NCBI GenBank assembly: GCA_964030785.1
Contig: OZ034967.1
Coordinates: forward strand, 70,531,113 to 70,595,112
Length of the DNA stretch: 64,000 nucleotides
Origin: Siderastrea siderea
Lineage: Eukaryota > Cnidaria > Anthozoa > Scleractinia > Rhizangiidae
Direction of reading: 5' to 3'
Shown: positions 10,726 to 21,879 of the stretch, piece after piece
How the letters are laid out: every line of letters starts with the position of its first letter
How positions within the stretch are numbered: position 1 is the first letter of the stretch
Made by a program: the position numbers and the translations under genes
The notes under the pieces: generated by a model
The model's database searches: none
Seen by the model: the letters and a program-made list of their open reading frames with translations, nothing else
What the model was told of the DNA's origin: nothing

Positions 10726-11684
10726 CTTGCCTTGTGTCCTGAGAAGGGCTGACTTTCCATTTGAGGCTTTTAGCTTTGATTTAACAAACATTGTGCCAAG
10801 TTTGTCAACATCAGGAGACACTTTTCCTTGTCTCAGTTCCTCAAGCGCATCCTGCAGCGTTAGAACTGCAGGCTGAATAAGAGGGACTGGGGCTGCAGCA
10901 GGTGCAACTACAGGAGGGGCGGGCTGTGCAGTACCAGGCTGCATACAGGGTGTTGAGGGACAACTGTGGTGTCTTGAATCCTCATAGTTGACTTGAATTT
11001 TACACTTATTGCATTCCACTTCTAATTTGCCGATCAAGCACAGAACTTATCTCGTTGCTGGTTTGATTTTTGAATTATCGGGGTCTACTTTGCAGACAGG
11101 ACATCCTGCCACTAGAGTAACCTCGAGAGCATTTGAAAAGCAATGAGTGCTAAAGTAATGTTCACATGAGGTCTCCAGTGGCATGTCGAGGATGTCCTTA
11201 CAAATAGGACAAGAGAGGTTGGCCTTCACAGTTTCTACAATATGAAACTGATCTTCGAAGTCTGTTGGACGGGGGGATACCAGGCTTTGTCTGATGTCCA
11301 GAGTTTTTGTTTTCGGACCTTCCGTAACCGAAAGGTGAGTAGACGTGGTTTGGTCCACCGCCAACATTTCAGATCTTTCACTGGCAGATTCTTTCTTCTT
11401 TTCCCTTTTCGTGGCCTTCCTCCCTTGCTTAATCTTTCTGCCATTTCACAACGTACTTAACAATTTTCCTCTGTATGGATTTCCCAGAATACTGGGGCAT
11501 GCGAGTTCGATGAGGAAAGGTAGCAATTGTTAGAAAATCACGGAGAATGGATTGAATCGTTGTCTTTCTGTACATTTAATTGGTACTTGTCTTCTAGAAA
11601 ATCTACATGTTCAGCACAGTTATAGCTGGATTCGTATTTTTCCTTGGCTTTTTTCAGTTTTCCTCCGCAGATGCGACAGAGGCG
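10726..11684 (-). pseudogene. RAG1-like N-terminal exon: zinc region, RING, zinc finger
   Basis: A single long exon bounded by TTAAAAG at its start and TQGK plus GTAATC at its end. First zinc pair C-x2-C in RLCRICGGKLKKAK, then EHVDFLEDKYQLNVQ and a DSIHSP-FSNNC block that matches the RAG1 pattern D-S-I-H-P-x-F-C-x-x-C, with one Cys now Ser. The RING follows, with all eight ligands plausible. Then CNKCKIQVNYEDSRHHSC, a proline/alanine linker, and LQDALEELRQGKVSPDVDKL. The last segment recurs at 20.5 kb. Two in-frame stops and at least one shift between zinc region and RING disable it. Confidence 0.65.
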
Positions 11685-11689
11685 CTTTT

Positions 11690-12670
11690 AATTATCACAG
11701 GGATTTGTCAGGTCTTCAGTAACTTCAAGACATCGCGCTTATGGTGAACAACAGATCAGGCCCTTATTAACTTCTCGTAGCAATCGATCAGATGAATTTC
11801 TAGTAAAAAAGCGAACGAATATTTGAAAGGACATGCTAGGGGTGTTCAGATATAATAATGATTTGGTTCGGAAAACTTCAGAACATGCAGAAATTGAGAT
11901 TAAAGTTCCTTTGTTTCAAGACACGCTTCCACCATTTTGACAGCAACAGCCTTCTTGTTGCGTTCTAAAACCATGATATCACACACAACACCCAAATTCT
12001 GTCACTTTATTATGATGATTTAATACATAAACTATTGAGGAATGTTTATTATGCATACATTTCTTTCATCGCCTTCTTCTGTGCATTACGTTTTAGAATT
12101 TATTTTAATATCCTCTTGACTCGGTGGCTCACAAGTTAGGTATGAACAGACATATTAACTGTGACATCCGACCCGTGGTTAATAAAGCGCAGTTACCAAC
12201 GAAATTACTGCTCAAGGGCAAATTGAAAGCGACGTGGCCAATGCTCTTTCTTTTCACGTGGGTTTATCATTCTTAAAGGATCCCCTATCATTAAACCCAC
12301 ACATGGAAATGTAGAGGTCTTACTCACTCAATTGCCAAAGCACACACGTAGAGTAGCAATGCATGCTATTCTTAGCTGATAATTTATGATTTGATTTTGG
12401 TCATGCATATATTACCATGATAGACTTAGACATACACATATTTGTACTGAATACTTTGTATTTTGCTCAACTTTTTGTGTTGGACTCATCAAATCAATAA
12501 AGCACACGTTTTATTGCCGTCAAAATTTATCCGACAAATTCAGTTTAAGATTCTTCGTAAACTCTAATTCTTGCGAAAAGTTAAGTGTACTTACAGTGTA
12601 CATTGTTTTCCTTGAACCCTATAAGAATGGAAAGTAGCAATAACAATAGAAAGTAAATATTGACTACTTA
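11690..12670. other. Gene-free interval
   Basis: AT-rich DNA between the RAG1-like gene and the acidic exon at 12672. No open frame of note and no clear repeat. It could be an intron if the flanking exons belong together. Confidence 0.4.
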
Positions 12671-12671
12671 C

Positions 12672-12899
12672 ATTGTCAAGCAACTGATTTTCTTCAGTTC
12701 CCGAAGTCCTTTCTTTGTTCGTTTCGTTTGCTTCATCACTGAAGGTCTTCTCAGGCATCTCAGGAGGCAAGGCTTCAGCCAATACTGTTTTACATTTGAA
12801 TTTCTTTTTGGGGGTGGAAGTTTCGGAGGCTTCATTTCCCTCATAGACGCTTTCTCTGAGGTATTCGTACCTGGCAGCTTTTCCTTTTAGCAATGTAAC
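12672..12899 (-). CDS. Exon downstream of a Tudor-like exon
   Basis: Bounded by an ACTAG acceptor and a GTAAGTAG donor, it reads VTLLKGKAARYEYLRESVYE, then a Ser/Thr/Glu/Lys-rich low-complexity stretch (TPKKKFKCK, EEN). The frame joins the end of the Tudor-like exon at 13272. No domain is recognised. It may be a linker exon of a chromatin-type protein or of the neighbouring RAG1-like gene. Confidence 0.55.
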
Positions 12900-13271
12900 C
12901 TAGTATATTCAATGAAAATGCCATTAAACACCAGTCTGGTATCTGCTAAAGCAAATGTACAGGAGGTATGGCCGTCTATAAACTTGTGTCATTTTGATAG
13001 TGTAGATATGAATTCTGTTATGATAAGCTTAAAAGTAACAGCAACATTTTTATTTGATTTGGCTGATGCTCCGATGTATTTCTGTTGAGGCAATACAATC
13101 AAAGTTTATAAATGAAGATGAATTTGTCTCCTGTGTGAATCGACTCAATCAATCAATTAAGCATCAATTTCTGCTGTTTTCTTTCATGGCCAGTGACCTA
13201 ACAATCATTCAAATGGCTATCATGGACCACTTTGCCATGATACAAACATTGTTTTAGATCCAAAAGGTTAC

Positions 13272-13719
13272 CTCTCCTCTGAAGCAGTCATTCTTTGCCA
13301 CTGTCTCTTCAGTGACGATGCTTCCAGTCATACACTGCACGCGGTCACCTTTTTGCAGGTGCTGGGGGAGCATTCTTTTTGGGAAAATTACTCTTTCAAT
13401 GGCTGGTCTTCTGTCGAGGGGTCTTTCCTGCTCCAGACGCCATACTTCATTTAGTTCAATCCAAGCATCAAAGACCTTGGTATATCCTGCCCACTGCACT
13501 TGGACGCTGTCCTTCTCTACTACTATGACTGATACGTTTAACCACTGCCCGAGCACAGGATCAGATGCCTGGATCTTATCTCCATGACGAAATGGTAGCT
13601 GTAAGTGCGATGCAAAAAATCACGTACAATGAATAAACTACCAAATCATTTCGTATAAAAGTATAAAACTTTCAACACAACACAAGAACTCAGAAATCGT
13701 CAATGATACGCACCTCCAT
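13272..13719 (-). CDS. Tudor / chromo-barrel-like protein, first exons
   Basis: A short first exon (ATG GAG, 13714-13719) is followed by GTGCGT; the second exon (13272-13598) starts after CTTACAG with LPFRHGDKIQASDPVLGQWL. The block VQVQWAGYTKVFDAWIELNE carries the aromatic-rich V-x-W-x-G-(Y/W)...D-x-W-(I/V) pattern of Tudor-knot and chromo-barrel domains, which read methylated histone tails in nuclear proteins. The frame is open and the donor (GTAACC) good. The gene may be a separate host gene or the 5' end of the RAG1-like locus downstream; its own 3' end cannot be fixed. Confidence 0.55.
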
Positions 13720-14244
13720 GTGATTGAGGTCCTTGAGTATTCAAGCATAATTAACTTTTCTTGAAGTGACTCGCAATGGTCCAACTACTGATCTGATCTT
13801 TAAGTAAATCACAGCCCAGTATTTATACGTATTTAAGACCAGATAATGCTACTCTTAATTTCTAAATGGCGGTTTGTGTCAAAAGGCGGAAATGTCAGCT
13901 CAACTTTCCAAGCATTATTCCAAGTTTCTTTATGGCAACCAAATCTATTCATGACCACTTTTTAATGACAGCTTTAGCTTAATCTTATCACGTTGCAGCT
14001 TAGGTGCAGTTGTGGAGGAGATGGGATACCAGATTGTAAGGAAGGATTCACAAATCTTTGATTCATTCTCGCCTAGTTGGCTCGTACAAAAACTACTTAA
14101 CAACTTCATAAATATGGTAGATTGAAGTTGTACAGTGTGTGCAAAAAAGCAAATGACATTTTTTCTGTTAGTGTAGCTGTTCAAGAGTCTCATTTTGTTG
14201 TCTTTCAATCTTCTCCTACATGGAATACACAATGGCCTTGCACC

Positions 14245-17200
14245 ATTTCTTCTAAAATGGAATTACGCGGTTTCTCTATCGCCTATGCTAAAAGAAAGGC
14301 GTCAAAGCAGAGATCGCGTGAGAAAGATCTTCAAAACCAATTGAATGCATTGCTGGCTAATTCACAGAACTCACGAAATAATCCTCATTACCTTCACGAG
14401 TTACATAAGTTGCAAGCTGAATTGAACAAAATCATGGAGCACAAAATTAAAGGAACGATCTTAAGAAGTAAGGTCAGATGGCATGAAAAAGGAGAAAAAA
14501 ACTCAAGATACTTTCTAAACCTAGAAAACCGTGCCGCCTGTAAGAAAAAAGTAACCAAGCTTTTGCTAGAGGATAGTACGGAAACAAATGACCCGGATCT
14601 AATTCTTAAGAAACAAGAAGAGTTTTTCTCGAATTTATATAAGTCGCAAGGCCCCTCTGCAAAAAATTCAAACTGTGGTATTTTCTTTAATAGCACAAAT
14701 ATGACCACTTTGTCAGAGGAAATGTCCAGTAGTTGTGAAGGCAAAATCGCCAGTGATGAATGTTTATTGGCTCTGAAGGAGTTTGAAAACGGCAAATCTC
14801 CCGGCTCGGATGGTTTTACGGCTGAATTTTACAAATTCTTTTGGAAAGAGCTTAGTGAAAATCTAACTTCCTGCCTTAACCATGCTTTTGAGAAGGGTGA
14901 ACTTTCAATTTGTCAAAGAAGAGGAATAATTTCCCTTCTCCCAAAAAAGAGCAAACCTACCAAGAATTTAAACAACCTACGCCCGATTTCACTGTTAAAC
15001 ACAGACTATAAAATTGCTACCAAAGTCTTGGCAAGAAGATTGGAAAGGGTTCTTCCTTTCATTATTAACCCAGATCAAACCGGGTATATCAAAGGGAGAT
15101 ATATAGGTGAAAACATAAGGTTAATTAGCGATCTGATTGACTACACCAAGCCAAAAAATATTCCAGGTATTGCCATCTTTCTTGATTTCCGCAAAGCGTT
15201 CGACTCCGTGGAATGGGATTACATCGCAAAGGTTCTTGATGTTTTCAAGTTCGGAGAAGATTTCAAGCGTTGGGTAAAGGTTTTTTATACTGATATATCT
15301 AGTTGCGTCATAAACAACGGCTTCGCGTCACCTTTTTTTAAGCTCAAGCGTGGCGTGAGACAGGGCTGTCCACTGTCTGGGTTGCTTTTTGTTTTAGCTA
15401 TTGAATTGCTTGCACTTGCAATAAAAAATGACCCTCTGATACAAGGTATCTGTGTGGGCAAAGAAGAAATTAAATTAACACAGTACGCCGATGATGCGAC
15501 GGTTTTCGTTAAAAATACAACTTCCGTGGAAGCGCTGCTTCGCCTTCTCGAAAAATTTAAAGAGTGTTCCGGCCTAGAAATTAATACACACAAGTCTGAA
15601 GCGTTGTGGTTAGGCTCGTGGAAGGAACGTCTTGACAAACCGTTTGGCTTTAAGTGGCCTACTGATTCTGTTTACGCCCTTGGGATTCATTTTTCAAATG
15701 ACGCTAATCTCGTGCATAAACTAAACTTTCATGGCAAATTGGAAAAACTTGAAAAAATCCTTAACAGCTGGAGAAGAAGAAAGCTAACTCTCTATGGAAA
15801 GATTAACATTATTAAAACTCTTGGTTTATCAAAGCTTATTTTCAGCGCTTCAGTTCTGCCCATTCCTGAAAACTTCGCTCAAGAAGTAAACAAATTAACA
15901 TTCAAGTTCCTGTGGGACGCCAAGCCCGCTAAAATTAAGAAATCCACCATCACTGGACTGAAAGAGAAAGGTGGACTAAAAATGATAGATTTCGATCATA
16001 TGAACAAAGCGCTAAAGTGTGCTTGGATCAACAGGTTTACTAATGGTAATAAGGGAGCGTGGAAAATAATACCAGATAATACAACTGCGCATCTAGGAGG
16101 CTTCTCTTTCCTTCTTCAGTGCAACTACAAAGTCAAGGATCTCGATGTGAAAAATGTACCGCTTTTTTACGAAAGAGTGCTTAAATATTGGGAGGAGGTT
16201 ACATGCTTGGCGGGCAAGGCTGATCTTAATCCAAACGAAACATTCATCTGGAAAAACAGACACATTAAAATCAACAATAAAACTCTATTTTTTCCAGCGT
16301 GGTTCCACAAAGGAATCTACAAAATTAAAGATCTAATAAGTGATAACGGTAAATTTCTCCCTTTTGACGTTTTTTGTCGTACGTTTGATGTTAAAGCTTG
16401 TTTTACAACATACTACGGTCTATGTAATTCAATCCGTCAAAATTGGAATGCTATCTCCAAAGAATCCCATGGCGTTTTAGAATTAATTTCAAATTGGCGT
16501 ACTAACAACTCGAACTTAACCACTGCAGATCTGCTGAGTGTTATCGCAGATAATAAATTTGTGCCTCCTTCAGCAGAGCAAAAAATTCTTAATTCAGGTG
16601 TATCTAAAGATAACTTATCAAAAGTATATCTTCTACCATGGAGTATAACAAAGGAAATTAAATTGTGCATGTTTCAGTTTAAAATTATTCATAACGCAGT
16701 GTTCACAAAGGACAAGCTTTTCAAAGCAAATATTTTACAGGATGACAAATGTTTTCACTGCAAAGACAAAGCAGAAACACTTTTGCATTTGCTTGTCCAC
16801 TGTCCGCATACAGTGGCTTTTTGGGATCATTTTCGGGAATGGTGGCGCAAAAATACCCATATTGTACTGAACCTTACACCTACTATGGTGTTATATGGTG
16901 TGATAGATAACTCAAGGTTCTGCACGCTACTCAATTTGGCCCTGTTAGTTGCCAAGTTCTACATATACCGATGCAGTCTAGACGATACACCTCTATACTT
17001 CCCTGTGTTTGAAACAGAATTACGTGAAAAAGCAAGGATTGAGAAAGATATTGCTACGAGAAATGGTAATCTAAAGCATTTCAAGATTAAATGGGAACCT
17101 CTGATCCGCAGCAAATTTATTGGAGATGTCGATATTTGAGAGACCTTTTGACCCGCTTTGCAATTTATATAGTTATTTATTTGGATGTTTTTATTTGTCT

Positions 17201-17365
17201 ATCTCTTTTTTTTATTTAATGTAATTGCTTTATACGTCGTTGATTTTTTATCTACTGGTTCTATTTGTTAATATGTGTATAGTACTCTTGTAATTGCTTA
17301 TCTATTATATTGTAATTTTTTTTGTGTTCTTTAATAAATTACATTAAAAAAAAAAATTTCTTCTA
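14245..17365 (+). mobile_element. 5'-truncated L1/Tx1-like LINE with 10-bp target duplication
   Basis: The element body is 14255-17355. The direct repeat ATTTCTTCTA occurs at 14245-14254 and 17356-17365. The 3' end has AATAAATTACATT followed by a poly(A) run. ORF1 and the endonuclease are missing; the body begins inside ORF2. This is the classic product of target-primed reverse transcription that stopped early. Confidence 0.9.
14255..17139 (+). CDS. LINE ORF2 fragment: reverse transcriptase and C-terminal Cys/His region
   Basis: About 960 codons without a stop. Order: the post-endonuclease linker (MELRGFSIAYAKRKAS), RT fingers and palm with LPKKSKPTKNLNNLRPISLL, FLDFRKAFDSVEWDYI, RQGCPLSGLLFVLAIELL and the catalytic QYADDATVF box near 15484, then thumb, and a C-terminal C-x2-C...H-x4-C motif (CFHCKDKAETLLHLLVHC). 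This arrangement is typical of the L1/Tx1 clade. The open frame continues upstream into flanking DNA (from 14122), but the target duplication shows that part is not LINE. With no endonuclease it cannot mobilise itself. The long intact frame suggests a recent insertion. Confidence 0.9.
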
Positions 17366-17485
17366 GTCCTTCAGTCTTCTCTTTCATCACTATAGCCAGG
17401 ATTGAAAAAAGGAGCGGTTTTCAATAATACAGAATTGTTTCTGAAACGATCTTTAAAAGGCTCACTTACCATTGTACATTCTCAC

Positions 17486-17658
17486 TATTTGCCTTTAAAG
17501 AGGATGATGTGTAGTGGTACCGCATGGGTCCGTAACCTCCATCCACTCTTCATATGTGGAACACACACTGGCTAGTGTTTTTAGACCTTGTTTAATAAGT
17601 TCTAAAGCACCTTCCACTTCAACCTCAGGAGTCAAACGGTCGTGTCCAGTAGCCATGT
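17486..17658 (-). CDS. Short open exon, unidentified
   Basis: About 57 codons starting MATGHDRLTPEVEVEGALEL and ending THHPL before a stop. A diverged copy of the first half (TGHDRLTPDNEAENALE) occurs at about 18005-18060, so the segment has been duplicated together with flanking DNA (both are followed by a CTTCAAGCAAGAGGG motif on the plus strand). Family unknown; it may be an N-terminal exon of one of the decayed genes nearby. Confidence 0.35.
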
Positions 17659-18470
17659 TACCTTTTCCTTATATTGAAAAAAGCACACGCTTCAAGCAAG
17701 AGGGGGTGAAGGTAGTTACAGGTTTACTGATAGTACACAGCAGAATACATGTACGAAAACAAGTGACGAAAGAAAAAAAAACAGGAAATATGACCTCCTT
17801 TTTTGTGACTGAAATAATCTTCCTAGAAGTTATCTATCACACGATAAAACAAAACAACATCCTTTTTGACAAGCCAATGGGTGTGCACGAACCAACTCTC
17901 CATTGTCTTCAAATCTACATGCCGACACTTTCAAACTGTGAGTAGTTAACTGAAGGAAACAAGTAAGAACAATTTAGAGATGGCAGATGACTTTTAGCAT
18001 GTGGGTTGTTCGTTCTAAAGCATTTTCTGCTTCATTGTCGGGAGTCAAACGGTCGTGTCCAGTGTCCAGGTTCCTTGTTATGTGTTTTAAAAAAGCATGT
18101 GCACTTCAAGCAAGAGGGGATCTTGTTAGGGTCCCGAGAGGTCCCCTTTAAAATAGCCTGCAGTTTCTGTTTCACTGCTAACAATAATAGCCTATTGCTC
18201 TAGGATGTCGTTTTTTGTGTTGATTTGTTTGTTTTCCCTTCCCTTTCCTCTTCCCCTTACACCTATCTGCATTTGCCATTGCTGGCCTTTCACTTGTTTG
18301 AGCAAACTTATACTATGAAGTAATTAAATAGACACAACATGGAAAACTATTAGCCACAAATTAGGCTTTTAAATAGTAAGAGCCAATGCACGTAAAGTTT
18401 AGATATATTTCTGGACTACATTGCAACATATGGGAAGGGATTCAAGACATAAAAGGCAATTCCTATGAGC

Positions 18471-19948
18471 TTATACACACGGACAATTGATTTGTGAATA
18501 GAGGCATTTATTATTGAATGTTGTTGAGCAAAGCTTGACTGACCTACATTGTATCACGCCTGGGGCGTCACGATCCACTAACCACATTTTATTGATTTCC
18601 GGTAAAAGCCGGATTAATGAGGGCCTCCAGGTATACACATTTTTTCTCTCCTTTTCCCTCTGAAAGATCTGCCTCACCGTCCTCTCCATTACTTCAGTCA
18701 TTAAGTTCTCTGTTAGCCTGTCTGTGATCCTCATCATCAGGTGAAGTTCATCCAAAATGACATGGTCCAATTCCATGTTAAAAAGGGGCTTATTTATCAC
18801 AGAAAATCTCATTTGGCGTAGCATGGATTTAGTGTGAGCCAGAACCAATTTCGTTTTTTCAGGCTGATAGTGCTCAATGGGCTTTGAGGTGACCCACCTG
18901 TCCAATTTGTGAATTAGCACCAAAGACAAGCGTGAGTAGATGTGGCAGCAGTAAGTCCCATGACCATGAAAAGAAATTTGTAATCTCCTCCCAGAAACAT
19001 TTCAATTTGTACTTCTTTTCCATCAACCTCAATGAAGCAAGTTTCCAGGAGTGTTGATTTCATTGATGGTTGATGAAAAGGAGTGTTTCAGGGTGTCATA
19101 CTTCTCTGGGCCGTTAACAACTGCAGTGGTTCTGTTCCCTCTTGAGTGCATCACCTTTTCACCAGTTTGAAGGAGACAGAAAGAAAGGGTCATAAAATTG
19201 GTACTCCTGGACATTTTGGCCCCATATCCACTTATCTTGACCTTGACTGGTTCAGTTAGGTCATAAGAAGGATCAGTTCTGAGGAGGTCTCTGATATGAC
19301 TCTTCCAAGTTTCGGAGAAGGAGATCTGGGCACCTGGATATTGCCCAGGAACAGGTTCAATGCTGCAGATATTGTTCAGTTGATTCCGTTTTTGTTTTAT
19401 GAAATTTGACTTTGGAAGGTCTTCGCACATCGTAGTCAGCTCATGTTAAGTTCATCACTAGCACAGAACTTGTCCAGTAAATAAAGAACCTGCTCTAATT
19501 TCTCATCTTCCTCTTTGTCTGTAGTGGGTAAAGTGGATGGGTCATTGTCAAATTCAACTGTGTGGGCTCCCATGTTTGTTATCTACACCCTTGAGGCAAG
19601 TTAATTTCAACCCGTAGAATTTCACAAACCATAATGCAACCTCCGCTCTATTTTTAAGTTCTTTTAGTTTCCTGGACCTTTGGCTTGAACCAAGATCGCC
19701 CAGTTTCTTGCCTGTGCATCTCATTTCCCCTACTCTCTCTTCCAAGTTCTTGATGTGCCGAATTAAGTCTTGATTTTGCTCTCTTCACTTGCTATTTCCT
19801 CCTCTTTTTCCTTCAAGTGCTCGTCCTTTTCTTTCATGGCATCATTCACCTCTTTCACCAGCTCTTTCTTTTTGCTTTCCAGGTCTTCAACTGTTCTTCT
19901 CCATTCCTCAATCTCCTGTCTTGTACACATATCTTCAACACCTTCCAT
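18471..19948 (-). pseudogene. Decayed RNase H-like C-L-W-C family protein, copy 1
   Basis: Order on the minus strand: coiled coil (EEWRRTVEDLESKKKELVKE), LKELKNRAEVALWFVKFYGL, a Glu-rich LDKFCASDELNMS segment, then VKVKISGYGAKMSRSTNFMT, TTAVVNGPEKYDTLKHSF, MFLGGDYKFLFMVMGLTAAT, HACLWC, IHKLDRWVTSKP and LDHVILDELHLMMRITDRL. Relatives I remember read S-G-D-G-A, so the expected Asp is Tyr here. Stops or shifts follow DELNMS, the LLH end of the exon (about 19029) and CLWC (about 18920). The same protein type occurs at 24.9-28.5 kb. The motif order parallels the RAG1-like core at 9 kb. Confidence 0.6.
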
Positions 19949-20027
19949 GGAGACAAGCTCAATGTATGGGTACTATTCCAAGCTAATGTTGCAAGTAAAT
20001 TATCTAACCAGAAATAGGATTTTATTT

Positions 20028-20318
20028 TTACCCTCTTAATTTGTTGAGACGAATCCAGGACAGCCCCACATCTTCTTTCATAGAGAGTGCCTCCCCCTCT
20101 GGTAATTTGAGGGTTAATTCATTTCCAAGCGCCTCAGTGATTAGTTTTTTAAGTTCTACTTGGGACTCCCTCCACAACAACTGACCAGTGTGTCTGTCCA
20201 TCTCCCCGCTGCTTAAGACATGTACATGGCCCACTTTCTTTATCGCACTTGTTCTGTGATGCAGGTGCCTTTTGGATACCTGTTGACTGCTCTTTTCGGC
20301 TTGTGGAACTCGTTGCAT
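20028..20318 (-). pseudogene. Second RAG1-like fragment, DNA-binding-type exon
   Basis: Reads MQRVPQAEKSSQQVSKRHLH, then GEMDRHTGQLLWRESQVELK and ALSMKEDVGLSWIRLNKLRG. It is homologous to the block at 10355-10640 (same VPQA, VSKR, MK-D-G-W-RLN-LR landmarks) and less damaged. Downstream, instead of the expected WFKKWGI exon, the coiled coil of another family appears at 19948, so this locus is truncated or chimeric. Confidence 0.55.
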
Positions 20319-20454
20319 TTTTATAGGCTATAAAACAAAATCAAATGGTCATCATTTGATTAGAGTTTGTTAAAAAGATATTACAAAAGAAAGGGGAAAG
20401 AGTTGGGAAAAGAGACCCACAGAGAAAAAAAAAGAGCTTCGTGACAGAAAATTA

Positions 20455-20770
20455 CCTTTCCAGGGCCAGCCAATCTAGCTGTTCCTTCGTCATGAGACTC
20501 TTTCATCAGGAGGTTGACAGCAGCAGTGCTGATCCTCGAAACATCCCTAGATAACTTGCCCTGCTGAAGTTCGGCGAAAGCATCTTCAATAGTATGTTGA
20601 GAAGCAGGTGCAACGGGTTTGGGATTCTGTGATGGGGCAGGTTGGGTTGAATTCACTGCCGTTTCAGGCAAGGCTGGGACATTGCAATCGTGATTAGAGC
20701 ACTGTTGGCTTTGCAATTCACTCTGGAGTCGATGCTAAAAGCTTTTGCAGATGCAGCATAAGTGTGGGGA
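20455..20770 (-). pseudogene. Second RAG1-like fragment, zinc finger and linker exon
   Basis: Starts with CCICKSF, a frame break, then HRLQSELQSQQCSNHDCNVP, a proline-rich linker, and IEDAFAELQQGKLSRDVSRI, ending GPGK before GTAATTTT. It lines up with CNKC...HHSC...LQDALEELRQGKVSPDV in the exon at 10726-11684, including the donor position. RING and N-terminal zinc region are absent, so the copy is 5'-truncated. Confidence 0.5.
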
Positions 20771-21303
20771 AGGAAAATCGAAATCAAAAACACTCATATC
20801 AGGATGCCATTAAGAATCGATCAGGCAAATAAAGAAAAATCTGTCATATGCATTTTAAAATAATTAGTTAAATTTTTTCCAAAATGCGTGAGCACAATTA
20901 TTTACCCCATAGTTCTGTGGCTTGCTAAAATCAGGGCTTGTCACATGTGACACATGCGGGTTTTCACAGTATAGGTCCAAGAACAATTTGATTATCCTGG
21001 TAAACAAAAAGAGAGGGAATGAGAAGGGATAAGTAAGCATTAAGCATTGAGACAACGCTGCGGAAAAATCTTTTTGTCATACTTACGTCGGATGCATTCT
21101 TTTCTGGCCGATGATGTCACGTCAATGACGTCATAGGATAATGCTAGAGCCGAACAAATGAATGTCACTGTTTGTCTTTCGTTTGTGAGGCCTGTGAAGC
21201 AGAAACACTTGTCACTTGAGGTTGCACCCGTGTGTACAGTGTATGTCGATCAATGCGAGATGTCAAGTTCAAAGAGATTAGTACAAAAATTAGCACCACA
21301 TTT

Positions 21304-21380
21304 ACAATTGTGATCACCCGTAGCGCAACTGGTATATTGCAGGCCTGCATCGAGAGTGGTCTGGGTTCGAATCTCAGTTG
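21304..21380 (+). other. tRNA-like sequence, probable SINE head or tRNA relic
   Basis: An A-box-like CGTAGCGCAACTGGTA is followed about 40 bases later by a B-box-like GGTTCGAATCT with a pairable T stem. The acceptor stem pairs poorly and no anticodon arm is convincing, so this is not a functional tRNA. A tRNA-derived SINE promoter is the more likely reading. No second copy was seen in the window. Confidence 0.35.
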
Positions 21381-21879
21381 GGCTGAGAAGTCTTGACAAA
21401 CAAGTAATAGTTCCAATACAAGAACTTAGGTGGTGGACTGAAAGCCGAGAAACTTAAACAAAGTACCAAGATGGACGTGAAACGTCACAAAACCCTATTA
21501 ACAGTTGACCATCCATGAGCCCTGAAAACTTGTAACTGCAGCTTACATTTTATTTTCTGGAGTAACGTTGTTAACTTTCCTCTGATCTTCGTCTAAATTA
21601 TGTATGCAATATGTTTTGACGGTGAGTCTAAGCAATTCTTGTTTAAGGTTATGCTGCCTTTGAAGAAAAGGGAAGTGAAAACATTTATTTACTTTGTGCG
21701 CAATTTTGAATGTAAATATGCTGCTCATTCCCTGGTTTTATGATGGTTAACTGCAAGTTGCTGGGGAGGGGGAGGCGAGGTTGAGGGGTTTTTGGTGAGA
21801 CCACACTGCAGTGCTTAAAACCCGTACTGTAGGTTGCCATGATAAATTAAACATCATGCGTGCCTATGTTTACATTTTG

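Larger units (their letters stand above)
8371..11684 (-). pseudogene. RAG1-like gene, decayed
   Basis: The domain order follows vertebrate RAG1: an N-terminal zinc region (RLCRICG...DSIHSP), a basic stretch (KATKREKKK), a C3HC4 RING (CPICKDIL...CEHYF...CPVC), a following zinc finger (CNKC...HHSC), then an RNase H-like core. The core shows VKLGGGHGQGSMKF, FGDYEFLCKIVGISGASG, PCLWC, CVPGLHITLG and a later GN motif. In RAG1 and Transib transposases, D-D-E residues and a C-x2-C/His zinc site lie in comparable places. Introns have clean GT/AG sites. Breaks: TGA at 11538-11540, TAA at 11047-11049, frameshifts near 10.4-10.5 and 10.09 kb, and a stop before CVPGLH. The final exon with the catalytic Glu was not found. 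The assignment is strong in architecture but unverified by search. Confidence 0.7.

Noticed and set aside
14122..14254. Upstream part of the long LINE open frame
   Set aside because: The target duplication at 14245-14254 shows that the element starts at 14255; the upstream codons are chance open frame.
21304..21380. Functional tRNA gene
   Set aside because: A and B boxes are present but acceptor pairing and anticodon arm are not.
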